Assembly: GCA_014529385.2 (NCBI GenBank)
Contig: CM043953.1
Location: forward strand, 96,663,342 to 96,727,341
Source of the DNA: Adiantum capillus-veneris
Lineage: Eukaryota; Streptophyta; Polypodiopsida; Polypodiales; Pteridaceae
Length of the DNA: 64,000 nucleotides
Direction: 5' to 3'
Of the stretch, positions 11,594-22,245 are shown piece by piece. Position 1 is the stretch's first letter. Every line of letters starts with the position of its first letter. A model generated the notes under the pieces. That model saw nothing but the letters and a program-made list of their open reading frames with translations. It ran no database searches and was not told the origin of the DNA. The translations under genes and the position numbers were made by a program.

Positions 11594-13427
11594 ATTTTAG
11601 TGCCCATCCTCGGGCACTATTGAAAGTGTCCATGGAGGCTGTGGAAGGTTTTGATTGGTTGTTGATGGGCTGATCGTCTTCATCTGTCTTTGAATTTGTT
11701 GATGAGGTTCAATTTGGTGCAGCATCTTTATTGGTCCAAATTTATTTCTGATGTGAGAGATGATGTTGCATTTGTCCGTTGTATCAGCATAATGGCAAGG
11801 CTTTGTTTATTTTTTAAGAGTATGTACAAGAGAAGTAGAATGATGAGGATCTAAATTAGGGCTTAATACTTGGATGACAAAAGGGGAAAAGTCCAGTGGG
11901 AAAAAAGTACCTTTGGGATACGCACATTATTACAGTACTTGTTAGCATGGGAAATATTAATAAAGTACTGAAGGGAATATTTGCTGATGGATATGGAAAT
12001 AAAAGGTTAGCAAATAAGAGGGTATCATGATGAAACATTGGTTTTCCTATTGTAGTCCACTCATGGTGCATAGGTCAAATCTAAAAAGAGTGTCTAATGC
12101 GTATATCCAATGATGAGACATCCTATATGCATACATAGAAATGCATGGTAAACAATATGTTGTGCAAGAAAGATTTTTGAGGGGTTCTTCAAAAAGAAGA
12201 TGTAGCTATAAAAGCTTGTGACATTGCTTTGCAAGCTAGCACCACTTTAGGAAGGGTTTTTCGTCATCAAGGATCTGTGCTCTCATCTTAGTGTGCATTG
12301 TGCATGAATGTTGGACTCTACGTCACTCCACCATGATTAAGCTAATAGACTTTGACTCTTATGCTCATCTCATCCAACATGAGCAAGCTGGTATGTGGGT
12401 CATTCAAACACTGGTTGATCCTTTTTGTACAATTGTCCTTCTCGGTCTACATAGTGTGCATATGAATTATGTGTACCATACAATGCTAACATCATTCGCA
12501 TTGATATGTCCCTTAGACTCATGAATGATTGCACACTTGTGGCAATGGATGTAGAATCATTTGCAAACCTAACAGTCTTTTCAACATTCGGTGATATCTG
12601 GACCCTTTGACCAAATTCACATAAGAATTTGTTGTTCAAACAATCAATTTTAGTCTTTTCAAGTGCCTGTGCATCTAAATGTTGATTCTAAACTTGTAGT
12701 GCTTTTATTGACACAAGGGAAAACTAGTGCACACATACTTAAATTAAGAATACACACACTCAATTAGAATGCACACACACTTGATTTTAGTGCACACAAT
12801 TGCAATTGACCATCCAAACATGCAATTAAGAAAATTAACATTGCATATTAGCCACGAAACCATCACTTTGCACATTCAATTCTATGAAAATTTTGGCATT
12901 ATGATGGCATGCAAATGTGCAAAATCAAAAGTTCCAAATCATCAACTTGATAATGACTATGCAATTCGTACGATTCTTGCATCCATTATCACCATCCAAT
13001 TGCCAATTACACCATGTGTGGGTCGATTTTGTCGATGCTCCAAAGCCCTAAACCTAAACTTGCATGCTAAAATCAACAAATCGTTAAGCGATTAGCACAA
13101 ATCAGCAATGTTAGAATGCAATCCAAGACTCTAATTAGGCAAATATCAAAGCATAAGCACAAAATGTTAGTGCAACTAGTAAAACATTAGTGTGTAAGTT
13201 ACAAAAAATTAGTGAAATTAGCAAGGATTTAGTGTGAAATTAGGGTGTGTAAGCACACAATTAGCAAGCTTTGGTATCAATTTAGGAAAAATAGAATACA
13301 TCGCTTCATGCACACACATCCAAAATCCACAAAATCATAAACACATAAGGAGAATTAGTGAGAAAATTAGTGAGAAAACCATTCGATTATGCCACAATTA
13401 CACTAGCATGGGCCATCGCTTTCTTAG

Positions 13428-13439
13428 AGTTGCGCCAAA
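13428..13439 (-). other. Primer binding site of the non-autonomous element
   Basis: Minus-strand TTTGGCGCAACT lies immediately after the 5' LTR end (CCAACA). TGGCGC-type sites are common in plant Gypsy elements. The tRNA was not identified. Confidence 0.55.
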
Positions 13440-14614
13440 TGTTGGGGGTCCCATTGTAGCATAGCTCCAATGACCAACAATAATTGTTAATCGAGAGGAT
13501 GAGCTACCCGGCTAGGGCATGGAAACACTCACAGATTAGTGAGCTAATCATGGCAACACGAACGATAACTCGATGAAGTGTGCTTCTTGACCTATGGAGG
13601 AGCTAAGCCACGATGGCTGGCAATCTCCACATCCACTTCTCTTTGCCTCAAATCAACCCAATCACACACACTAATGATTGCAAGACGCACACATCACTAT
13701 CCTATCAAGCAACACACTAATCACAAGCACACATGCATAGATATATTGAGTATCTGCACTCCAATCAAACCTACATGCACACACAAAGATTAGAGGGAAA
13801 TCACACAAGATTAGAGCAAGATTAACTACTAATTAGTTAAAATCTAGCTAATCGCATAATTAACAACCAATTGAAGTATGAGAGAGACATAGTGAAAGAG
13901 AATTAAGCCTTGATTAGTGTTAATCAAGTTAGATGAGCAAGGAGAATCTCAAGGACTCCATAGCCATACACCTCATGAGCTCTCACCAAAGAGTGGTCTC
14001 AACAAATGAGGCTAAGAACCCTAATTTCTTTTACACGTTGCCTTATATACCTAGGGTAAAAATATGCAATGTCCAGGCGCCCAAGGCCTTTAGGGCTCTA
14101 CATATTACTGAATCTACAACCTAGGCACACTAACTGACCTATTCTTTACAGCTTGGAACTCTCATTGAAATTTACATCTTGGAACCCGTTAAAAATATTA
14201 CAATGGCTTGAAATAAATCGGGAAATTACAATTCATGGCCATTTTGGGAAACTGTAAAAAATGTGTAACTCCAATCTTCACTGCTTCTTCATATTCATCT
14301 TTGATGTGCATTCATAAGGCTTGGGCCTTTAGTAACTTTTGTTAACTAACATCGAGAGACCCGTGTGATGATGTCATTATGAGTCATGTAGTGGAGTCAA
14401 AACTAGTCAATAGGCAGTTTAGTGGCTGCCCAACGCCTCTCATCGCTTGGTTCTGACTTTTGCTAAAGAACGCCAGTTGCAGCGGGGCAAGACTAGGCAA
14501 ATAGGGGATTTGGTGCCTAACATCTCCTTTGCTTGTTTTTGACCTTCTTTGATATGCCTTCGTAAAGCTTCGGTCTTTAGCAGCTTCTGTTAACTGATGT
14601 CCACTCAATTAAAA
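13440..14614 (-). repeat. 5' LTR (1175 bp) of the non-autonomous element
   Basis: It aligns with 10415-11580 from end to end. The proposed minus-strand start is TTTTAATTGAG, against TGTTAATTGAG in the partner. This one-base difference places the boundary so that both flanks read ACATC. Confidence 0.85.
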
Positions 14615-14619
14615 ACATC
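14615..14619. repeat. Target-site duplication, right (ACATC)
   Basis: It matches 10410-10414 exactly. Confidence 0.85.
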
Positions 14620-15533
14620 TGATTCTATCTCCTCACTATCCAACTTCTTTCTTTTGGAGCTATGTCCGCTTAATTTCATGGGTGCTTGTGATATTGAGGG
14701 CCCCGCCACCACTGTTCTAAAGCATGCTTGAACTTGTGAAGGAGATCTAGCTACGACTCAGCCAATGGTAGTTGATCTATCATTCCCAGTGCTTGATATG
14801 TGATCCTCGTTAGCACAGGTCCACCATTCATGTATGTTTTGTTTTTATCACTGTTTTTGAAATTAGCTTCAACTAAATTTTCCAAGATATAAGTGTCTAA
14901 GTCGTAGCAAATCATCATTCTCTTAGAAAGTGCAATGGCCATCACTATTGCAATGTGCAGGTTACCCTTAGTGTATCTTGGTGGCTTTTGGACTCTAAGG
15001 TGTTGTGATATGAGACACAATGGCAATTTGGTCTCCGAGTACACCAAGTCTTTGTATGTAAACTTGTGACCCTGTTTCTTGACGAATGCTTTTTCATTAT
15101 CTGCAGCTTTGATCTTGAGATGTAGGTTGTGGTTGCCTGGTGGTAAATATAGAGCTTGATTTATCATATCTGCAATGATTTGAACCTTTACAGCTTTGCC
15201 ATCTTTATTTGTCAGTGGGGCTTTCCCATTGTACTGAATTTATGACATAAGCTCATGTGCTCTTTGGAAGTTTGTCCCCCATGGCTATAAGTGGAAGAAT
15301 GTGTCCATCTATAAAGACCTTGATCCTTCAATCACCTCTTGTTGTAGGTGCACATTCCATAGCTCCCTTGGGAATATGGTGGTCTTTACTTTAGTGCCAT
15401 TTGCGGCTTTGAATCTGCCAATGAATTTCCATGATTTGTTCTAGCTCCTCCTCTGATATGTGGGCCTTCTTGTTTGAGGATATTTCTACCACTTGGTAAG
15501 GTGGTGCTTTTCATTGCTTCCTTGGCCGTCTGC
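14620..15533 (-). pseudogene. Gag-like polyprotein remnant, upstream half
   Basis: The longest open block is 15167-14751, with motifs KFTYKDLVYSETKLPLCLIS and YMNGGPVLTRITYQ. Upstream coding-like sequence reaches about 15533, where EISSNKKAHISEEELEQI precedes the block. The overall look is of a plant retrotransposon gag or a plant-mobile-domain-like protein, but no catalytic motif is visible and I cannot assign a family. It reads leftwards into the 10415-14614 insertion and resumes at 10409. Confidence 0.4.
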
Positions 15534-16744
15534 GTGTTATTTTGTGATTAGAAATTCAAGTGATTAAATCCAAAAGTTAGCCAAAAAAGTTGTCGAGAAA
15601 GTCAAAAAATGCAAACTTTGACTATAAAATGAAAAATAAGCATAACCTGATCAAAACAAGAGCTATAGGCACTAGGTCATGTGGTTGTAGATCAAATCTA
15701 GATCAGGAGGTCATGGATCACAATCCATGTTGGACAACATTTTCAACTTCTAGTGATACCATATGATTAATCATGATTTGGGGATGCTATGGTTCGCTTC
15801 TTTTTGAATTTGGATCACTGGTTGAGACTTCATGCCATATTTTGGATTTTTTCTCAAACTTAAAGATTTTTGGCATTCTAGTAGGGATTGTGAAATTTAA
15901 ATGACTTGAAACTCTAGGGTTAGGTTATCCTTGGTATTTGGGACTAGGTGGTATGGTTTTTTTGGCCAACTTGCAGAGTGTCATGGATGGCAATCCATGA
16001 CAGCTTTTTGGGGTAAAACTTGGGAAACTTGCTCGTATAGATTATCCTAACACACTATTGAGAGTTATGTTCAAATTTGGAAAATTTTCTCTCTAGTTTC
16101 TCCATTTTTTCAAGTTATGGCCTCATTTGGTCCAACTTCGCCATATTTGGTTTTGGTTGGCAATTTAGATCGTGAACGATCTGGTTGGCAATTTGCACTT
16201 TTGATGGTTTGGAGTTGAAGTAATCCCCAAGTCCCAAGTAGTTGTTGATTTTTGGCCCATTTGGAGTTTGTTTAACTGTCCTAAGTTCCTTGTTAAGTTT
16301 TGATCATTTGATGAGTATTCCTTGGCTCTCTTTTGCACTACTTCAAGTTCACAATTTACTCTATCTTTGCACTTAAGCCAAAATCACACTTTCAGACTCT
16401 GACTCTTTTTTATTCTGCTAACTTTGACAAAAGAAGAACTTTGCACTTAAGCCAAAATCACACTTTCAGACTCTGACTCTTTGATACTGCTAACTTTGAC
16501 AAAAGAAGAACTTTCTCTCCAAGAACTAAACTGAAGATGCATGGCACATTTCCCAACTTATAGAGGAACTTTCCATTGAAAACTGGTAGAATTTGATTGT
16601 GGGGGTATAGATTGTGATCCATGTTCAGACACAAAATTTGACCAAACTTCATGAGTATGTTTGTACATGAGCTTGTTTCAGATACATTTCTTTCTCAACT
16701 GGCTTGATGCATAACCTAAGTATGTCGTCGTTTCCTTGTTTATA
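15534..16744. other. AT-rich noncoding stretch between two minus-strand retroelement bodies
   Basis: This is probably the untranslated leader of the gag-like element to the left. It contains the tandem duplication at 16365-16511. No LTR pair or primer site could be placed. Confidence 0.4.
16365..16511. repeat. 74-bp tandem duplication
   Basis: Two near-identical copies begin CTTTGCACTTAAGCCAAAAT and end AAAAGAAGAA with a 74-base offset. The only differences lie in a short T-rich stretch. Confidence 0.9.
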
Positions 16745-17515
16745 TAACCATCCGGCTATCAGCACTAGGGAGCGAGATTGCTCAATGATTGATGGTTGTC
16801 TTTCAATTTGCAGAGAACCAATGGTATAACATGTTCACTCCACGTGGGTACCATTTGGATATTGAAGAGATAAGCGTCAAGCAAATCATCTTCAATCCTC
16901 AATCTCTAAAGGTGCCACCCCATGTAGTAATTGTGATAAATGGTTTTCTCTCTGATATGTAGTCCCTTTCTTGACTACTACAATGAAATCAAATTCTAGC
17001 AATATAAGGAACCACCGAACAATGCGGCCCATGTTGCATAGTTTTTCACTAAGTATAATAGCACTTGGTGACACACAAAGAATATGAACTTGTCTGCAAG
17101 AAGAAATTGTTTAAAATTTTTTACAGAATAAATCATTTCCAAGCGCTCCCTTTCTATGGTCATGTAATTTCCTTCTTCACTATTGAGTTATCTACTACTA
17201 GAATAACAGATTGGAAAGTCCATGTTGTTTTCTGCCGATTGAGCCAAGATATATCCAATAGCATAAACCGATGCATCTACGTGGATGAGAAAAAATCTTG
17301 TTCTAATCAAGAGCTTTCAAGATCAGAGCAAAAAAAAGTCTCTGCTTCAATTGTTGAAGCACTTTCTCACATTCCTCATTCCATTCAAACTTAGTGATGA
17401 GTGCATACAGAGATTTTGCAAGGATCGCATGCATGTAAATAAATTTTTGATAATATCCACAATGGCCCATAAATGCTTGTCCCTCTCTAACTTTGATTGG
17501 TCTTAAAAGAGACAA
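16745..17515 (-). pseudogene. Gypsy RNase H and RT connection region, decayed
   Basis: Minus-strand blocks carry FMGHCGYYQKFI (the plant Gypsy FLGH.GYYR.FI segment after the RT palm), FEWNEECEKVLQQLK, and further on RIVRWFLILLEFDF followed by QRENHLSQLLHG, the end of the RNase H domain. Stops and frame breaks separate the blocks. Coding-like sequence ends near 16745 (DDLLDAYLFNI). Integrase is not present to the left, so the pol gene is truncated there. Confidence 0.7.
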
Positions 17516-18238
17516 TATGTCCTAGAATCTTGCCTTGTCTTACCATGAAAACGCACTTTTTAGGGTTTAAGCAGATATGGTACATTTTTTATTTCTCAAA
17601 GATCTTCTTTAAGTGTTCAACATGTTCATTTCTATGGAGAGAATGCGCATACATGTCATCAATTTAAATCTCTAAGAATTGTCTCAGATACTCCTTGAAT
17701 GCATGACTCATTAGTCTCTAATGTGGCAGGCTCATTGATTAGACCAAATGGCATCACCCGATATAAAAATATGTTCCATTTTGTTGTAAAGACCATTTTG
17801 TGTTGATCCTCCAACTTGATTGTGGTTTGGTTATAGCCTGAAAAGCCATCGAGAAAGCTATAGGCTTCCTTTCTAGCAACTCTTTCAATCACATGGTCTG
17901 TGATGGATAAGGGATAGTTTTCTCTGATCGTAGCAGCGTTCATTTGTTTGAGATTCATGCACACTTGTAATTTACCATTCTTTTTGGGCACCACTACAAT
18001 TGGTAACACCCACTCCGTATATTTGATCTCGTATATAAACTCTGCCTCTTTTAGCATTTCTATCTCTTCTTTGAAAAAAAAAATGCAAATGTTTTATTAT
18101 AGGTGTAGGGGCGTGCTGGTGTGGTTTAGCATCACTGTTGAGGGGTTTAGCGTGATGGTAGATGCTTGGATCTACCCCCTTAAGATCTTTGTACGACCAG
18201 GCAAAGACATCTCTATATTGCTTGAGGGTAGCTATCAA
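17516..18238 (-). pseudogene. Gypsy reverse transcriptase, decayed
   Basis: The N-terminal part has FAWSYKDLKGVDPSI, as in plant Ty3/Gypsy RT. The fingers/palm region then shows VVVPKKNGKLQVCMNLKQMN, YPLSITDHVIERVARKEAYS and FLDGFSGYNQ, then FTTKWNIFLYRVMPFGLINE. The YxDD-containing block falls in broken sequence at about 17650. A frame break separates the N-terminal block from the rest. It would copy retroelement RNA into DNA in a cytoplasmic particle, but this copy cannot be functional. Confidence 0.75.
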
Positions 18239-19385
18239 CAGCTGCTCCTCTTCCTCATTGAGATATGTGGCTTAGTAAGTTGATCTCAGTTCTTACCCTA
18301 GTTCCGCTAGATCAATCCTCTTTGCATTTTTAGGCCCATCATATGATCTTTCCGATTCTTTAGGCTCTCACATTGGTTGCTCCACCACAATATGTCGGTC
18401 CTGAATGTGTACTTTTTGTAATGAGAGGGTCATCAAATTTTTTGAGTAAGAGTCTCCCTCACTTTCCATTTTTGTAGTCCAACCTTCATTCAATGTCCAT
18501 TTTAACTTTTTCTATTCACTTTTGCGTTCAGTTTTTGACATTGTCATTGGTCTTTGAGTCTTGTCTTTCAATTGTTTTTTGCTTTGTTTCTTTGAGTTTG
18601 CCCAAAAACTTGTCAACTTAATTCAAGGGTTTTCCAGTGATTTTGTCTCAAACACAATCATACGCTCCCATGAGCATGAGATATTGTATTTTTGTTATCA
18701 ACTTTGACATTAGTTTCTCAATTTTGTTTTTTTGTTTCTTTGTTCGTCTCATCCGATATCTCTTTTGTGTGTTTTTTTATTAGGAAACTCGTAGAAAATT
18801 GTTTGTCTCATCTGATATCTTTTTTTGTCTTTGCATTTTTTAAATAGGAAACTCGTACAAAATTGGCTCATCTTGTTTTGTTGTATTTTTACTTTCAGAG
18901 CCACTTGAAAGTTCGTATTCCGTATCATTCCCTAAATTGTTGCTCCTCGAGTCATGGTATTTGTCCTCAACTTCATGTGGAAGATCATGTTCAAAAACTT
19001 CATCCAGTATCCGTTTGCAATTGTTGTCTCTTTTGTTTCAATAGATCTTCTGTTTTCTACATAGCAGTAACCATAAAAAACAGAATTATGTCGTAACCAT
19101 CCTTGCTGAAAAATGTTGTATTGGTATATACCGTTTACACAGACATCAAGAGTCACTATTACTGTCTCCCATCTAAAAGGTTCAAACAACTCCTCTGAAA
19201 ATGGTTCCTTCATGTAGTAATTATCCTGTACTAAGTGCTCTAGGCTACAATCCTCCTTTCTTAGGCTTTCGTATTCATACGCTTCGCACATCCAAACATC
19301 CAAACATGATCATTCTTTACTAACCAAGCAGGAAACTTTGTTCCGTCATCCATAGTGATAGCAAAGTCTTCTACCGGGGTTCGAT
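18239..19385 (-). pseudogene. Linker between Gypsy protease and RT
   Basis: It contains a coding-like block at 19303-18932 rich in Glu/Tyr (YESLRKEDCSLEHLVQD). The stretch 18300-18860 is T-rich with stops in all frames. No domain is recognised. Confidence 0.35.
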
Positions 19386-19981
19386 TTACATCCCTATAAC
19401 TATGTCCTTTTTTGTTAACCCTGGTTGTGATTCCTTGTTCCGTAAGTAGAGATGGTCATAACCCCATCCTTGAACCATTTTGAGTTGACGCATAAAGGGT
19501 CGTCCCAAAATAACTTCAAAGTTGTTTCCTTTTTCAAAATCTACTACAGCAAAGGTACGTTTGTATTCTATCCTGCATGAGGATACAATCACTTGTTCCA
19601 ACATTCCTAAGGTCTTTTCCACATACCCGTCGACTAGTTGCAATTTCATATGCATTTTTTCGAGAGCTGGTCTATCCCATTTTCCCAGATTCCTTTTGTA
19701 GCAATGGCTACTCCAGCTCCACTATCGAGAATCACTATTGTTTTTACTCCTTTGTATTCCAAAGGTAAGATGGTGTTTCCTTCTTCTCCTTCACAATAAT
19801 CACCTACCTTATTCACTGGAACATGTTCTGCTTTGAGTTTCTCAAGATGATTTCTTTTCTTTATTTCGTCTATGAGGTCATCTTTTGAATGGATCTTCAA
19901 TCCCATCTTTTCCAAATTTTTGCTCATTTGTCCCCACAAATATGGTTTGATTTTAGAAGCTCCGCAATAGTGATTGTGCAT
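19386..19981 (-). pseudogene. Gypsy retropepsin
   Basis: The minus-strand frame gives TIVILDSGAGVAIATK, with the D-S-G-A active-site motif and its hydrophobic lead-in. After a frame break at about 19650 it continues with GMLEQVIVSS and VILGRPFMRQLKMV, the second-half ILGRPFM motif. Both halves of the fold are visible. It would mature the gag-pol polyprotein. The adjoining upstream sequence to about 20109 is charged and probably the gag C-terminus. Confidence 0.7.
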
Positions 19982-20109
19982 CTTATAGGAGAAGACATCA
20001 CAATTCTTACCTCAAATTTTGTCTCATATTCCCCTATAAAGGAAGTCAAAGTTCTTATGGTAGCGTGTTTACTCTCTACAAAAATCTTTCTTCTTGAATC
20101 GCCATACAA

Positions 20110-20896
20110 CGACTAAATATCTCCCAGGTGGATAGATCTCATGGTCCATGTTGATTTCAGGGATTGGTGTTGAAAGCAATGAGGCACTTTTGTCTTTTCT
20201 ATTTTTGATTGTTTTCCACAGTGATTGTGGCCACAATTTGTCTACTTTAGGAATTGGCTCTACATCTCCAAGGATTTAGCCTCATCCGTTGTATTCACGA
20301 CAATCTCGATAGTCCATGGTTCCTCCTTACCCTCTTTTGCATGTTTGATTTTGTTGTCATGATATCATGCGCAATGTACAAGCAGGTGATCCCTTCCATA
20401 GCGGTCGTACAATCTTTAGATTTTAAGTTATCCGCATGTGTTATTTTTCTCATGCGACTAACACATATTTAGGAATTTTGGGAATTATTCAAGTGCCGTT
20501 TCTTACAATGAGACTTAAAACTATAGTATTTTAAGTTATGTTTGCCCTCTTGTTGTTTGTGGGGACCCTTAGTGCCGTACAAAAACGAACCACTAGTAAA
20601 TGATCATGGGGCTCAAACTTAAGTTCAAGTCTCACTTTTTGTTGTTGTGTGGGATATTGGGAAGAGGATTGAAGTTAAGTTTGAGCCTCACATGCTTTGC
20701 CTAAACTAGCAAGTGGACACACTCAAACTTAGTTCAAGGCACTAGCACATGGATGTGAGGCTCAATTGTAAGTTCCAGTGACACTTGTTGTTGCTCTATA
20801 GGATATTAAAATGAAGTTTGAACCTTATTGTGTGCAAATTCAAGAGATTTTAAAGAGAGACCAATGGAGTCAAAAGCATCATCAAAGAGTGCAGTG
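20110..20896. other. Noncoding stretch with imperfect direct repeats
   Basis: Phrases of the type GAGGCTCAAACTTAAGTTC...TTGTTGTTGTG...GGGATATTG recur near 20608-20700 and 20757-20830. No ORF of interest was seen. This may be the leader of the minus-strand Gypsy element. Confidence 0.35.
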
Positions 20897-20900
20897 TTAA
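20897..20900. repeat. TTAA target-site duplication, left
   Basis: TTAA lies directly before the terminal inverted repeat at 20901, and the same four bases follow the other end at 22242-22245. Confidence 0.75.
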
Positions 20901-22241
20901 CACTAGAATGGTAACAGGACACTTTTATGTCCTTGGACACTTTTGTGTCCTGTTAAGTGACCATTTTTCTTGAATTATTTGAAGAGTATGAAAATGAATT
21001 TCTAGGTGCTATATATCCACAAATTTGCCTTATGAGCTGAAAAAAAACTTAGCATTTTTTTTGCAGTATCCATCTCACCATTAACCTTACTCTTGCACAA
21101 CATTTTTGAACCTAAACTGTGTGAAAAAACCTGTCCTGTTTTTGGCTTTTTTTCAAATTTTGGCAACTATACCACTCTAAACTTCATGTTTGTGAGGTTT
21201 AGATGGCTAGAGGTTAGGCCTTCATAGTTCTCAACATGTTTTGATGCTTGTAGGGAGAGCTAAGAGTTAAAATTGAAAGTTATGACCAATTTACAAGAAT
21301 TGCATAATCCTGTTTTTTGGCCAAAATTAGCACTTTTATGATTTTTTTGGTGGCTTTCTTGATATCCAAATTCAATTTTGATTATGTAAGTGTAATGTAT
21401 AACATAAAGCTAATCTTCCTTGAGTTTTGGGGGACCTAATATGCTATATAGCATAGTATATGATGATGGTTGAGTTTTTTGATTGCTGAAGAATACGATA
21501 CATTTTAGAGTAGCAAGTATAACTTTCTCAATATTGCTAGTTTCTTAGGCCAATTGTGTGTATTTTGTAGGTAGTAACCATATCTAATCATAGAGTACAA
21601 ACTTGGCTAGATATTGAGTAGTTTCTATGGGTTTCTAGAGGTCATAATGCTAAACCCAGTTTTTTTATGTTTGCTGTATTTAGCACTTTATCATTGCCCC
21701 CAAGGTTCCAATCGTAAGAGATCCATTATCCTTTTGACATGCTCCATGACTCCTTTTGAATCCAAAGGCCCAAAGGGAACTAAGAAAACATGTATATAGT
21801 ATCTGTATTGAGCGTGACTATAGAAACTTTGATGATAGGTCCGCAGAATGGCAAAAATGCAACTTTTTTGTACCTTTTTTTTTTGCCCCCAAAAAAAAAT
21901 AGTGAGGTTAAAACAACCATATGTTTTGGTCACCAACCCATTGAAGTTAACGGGGCATTTTATCTCATGTCCTACAAAAATCCCCACTCTTATTTATATG
22001 CAATCAATCGTAAGAAATTGCTGTTTTGGGAAAAATGCATTGGTCCATCAACTTTGGAGACTTGTCGTGACCAAGGGATGAGAAAAATTACAAGTTTCTC
22101 ATTTTTTCCATATGTAGTAGTTATTGAACTATAAGCTCATGAAAGGATTTTTCAAAATGAGTGGATCTACTATGGTTTTGGAATTTTTTCCCAAAACCCT
22201 GAAAGGACACTTTTATTTCCTGTTAGGTTACCATTCTAGTG
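20901..22241. mobile_element. piggyBac-like non-autonomous DNA transposon
   Basis: The 1341-bp element has 15-bp perfect terminal inverted repeats (CACTAGAATGGTAAC) and is flanked on both sides by TTAA, the hallmark of piggyBac-type insertion. The motif GGACACTTTT(G/A)TxTCCTGTTA(A/G)GT(G/T)ACCATT lies in the same orientation just inside the left end (20935-20965) and at the right end (22204-22234). The interior is AT-rich, and overlapping ORFs at 21614-22134 match no transposase I know. A CACTA assignment was considered, but 3-bp flanks do not match. Confidence 0.7.
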
Positions 22242-22245
22242 TTAA
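22242..22245. repeat. TTAA target-site duplication, right
   Basis: It matches 20897-20900. Confidence 0.75.

Larger units (their letters stand above)
10415..14614 (-). mobile_element. Non-autonomous LTR retrotransposon (LARD-like), structurally complete
   Basis: Two long LTRs (10415-11580 and 13440-14614) align over their whole length with few changes by eye. They flank a 1.86-kb interior with no gag or pol homology. On the minus strand the right LTR ends CCCCCAACA and is followed by TTTGGCGCAAC, a plausible tRNA primer site. The interior ends in a polypurine run before the left LTR. A perfect 5-bp duplication (ACATC) flanks the element. It has split an older gag-like reading region. Mobility would need proteins from another element. 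Interior ORFs at 11856-13095 look like chance frames. Confidence 0.88.

Noticed and set aside
11856-13095. ORFs inside the non-autonomous LTR element
   Set aside because: They are short, AT-rich and lie on both strands, with no gag or pol motif. They are treated as chance frames.
20901-22241. CACTA (En/Spm) element, because the TIR begins CACTA
   Set aside because: CACTA elements make 3-bp duplications. The 3 bp on each side are TAA and TTA, while TTAA matches on both sides, which fits piggyBac better.
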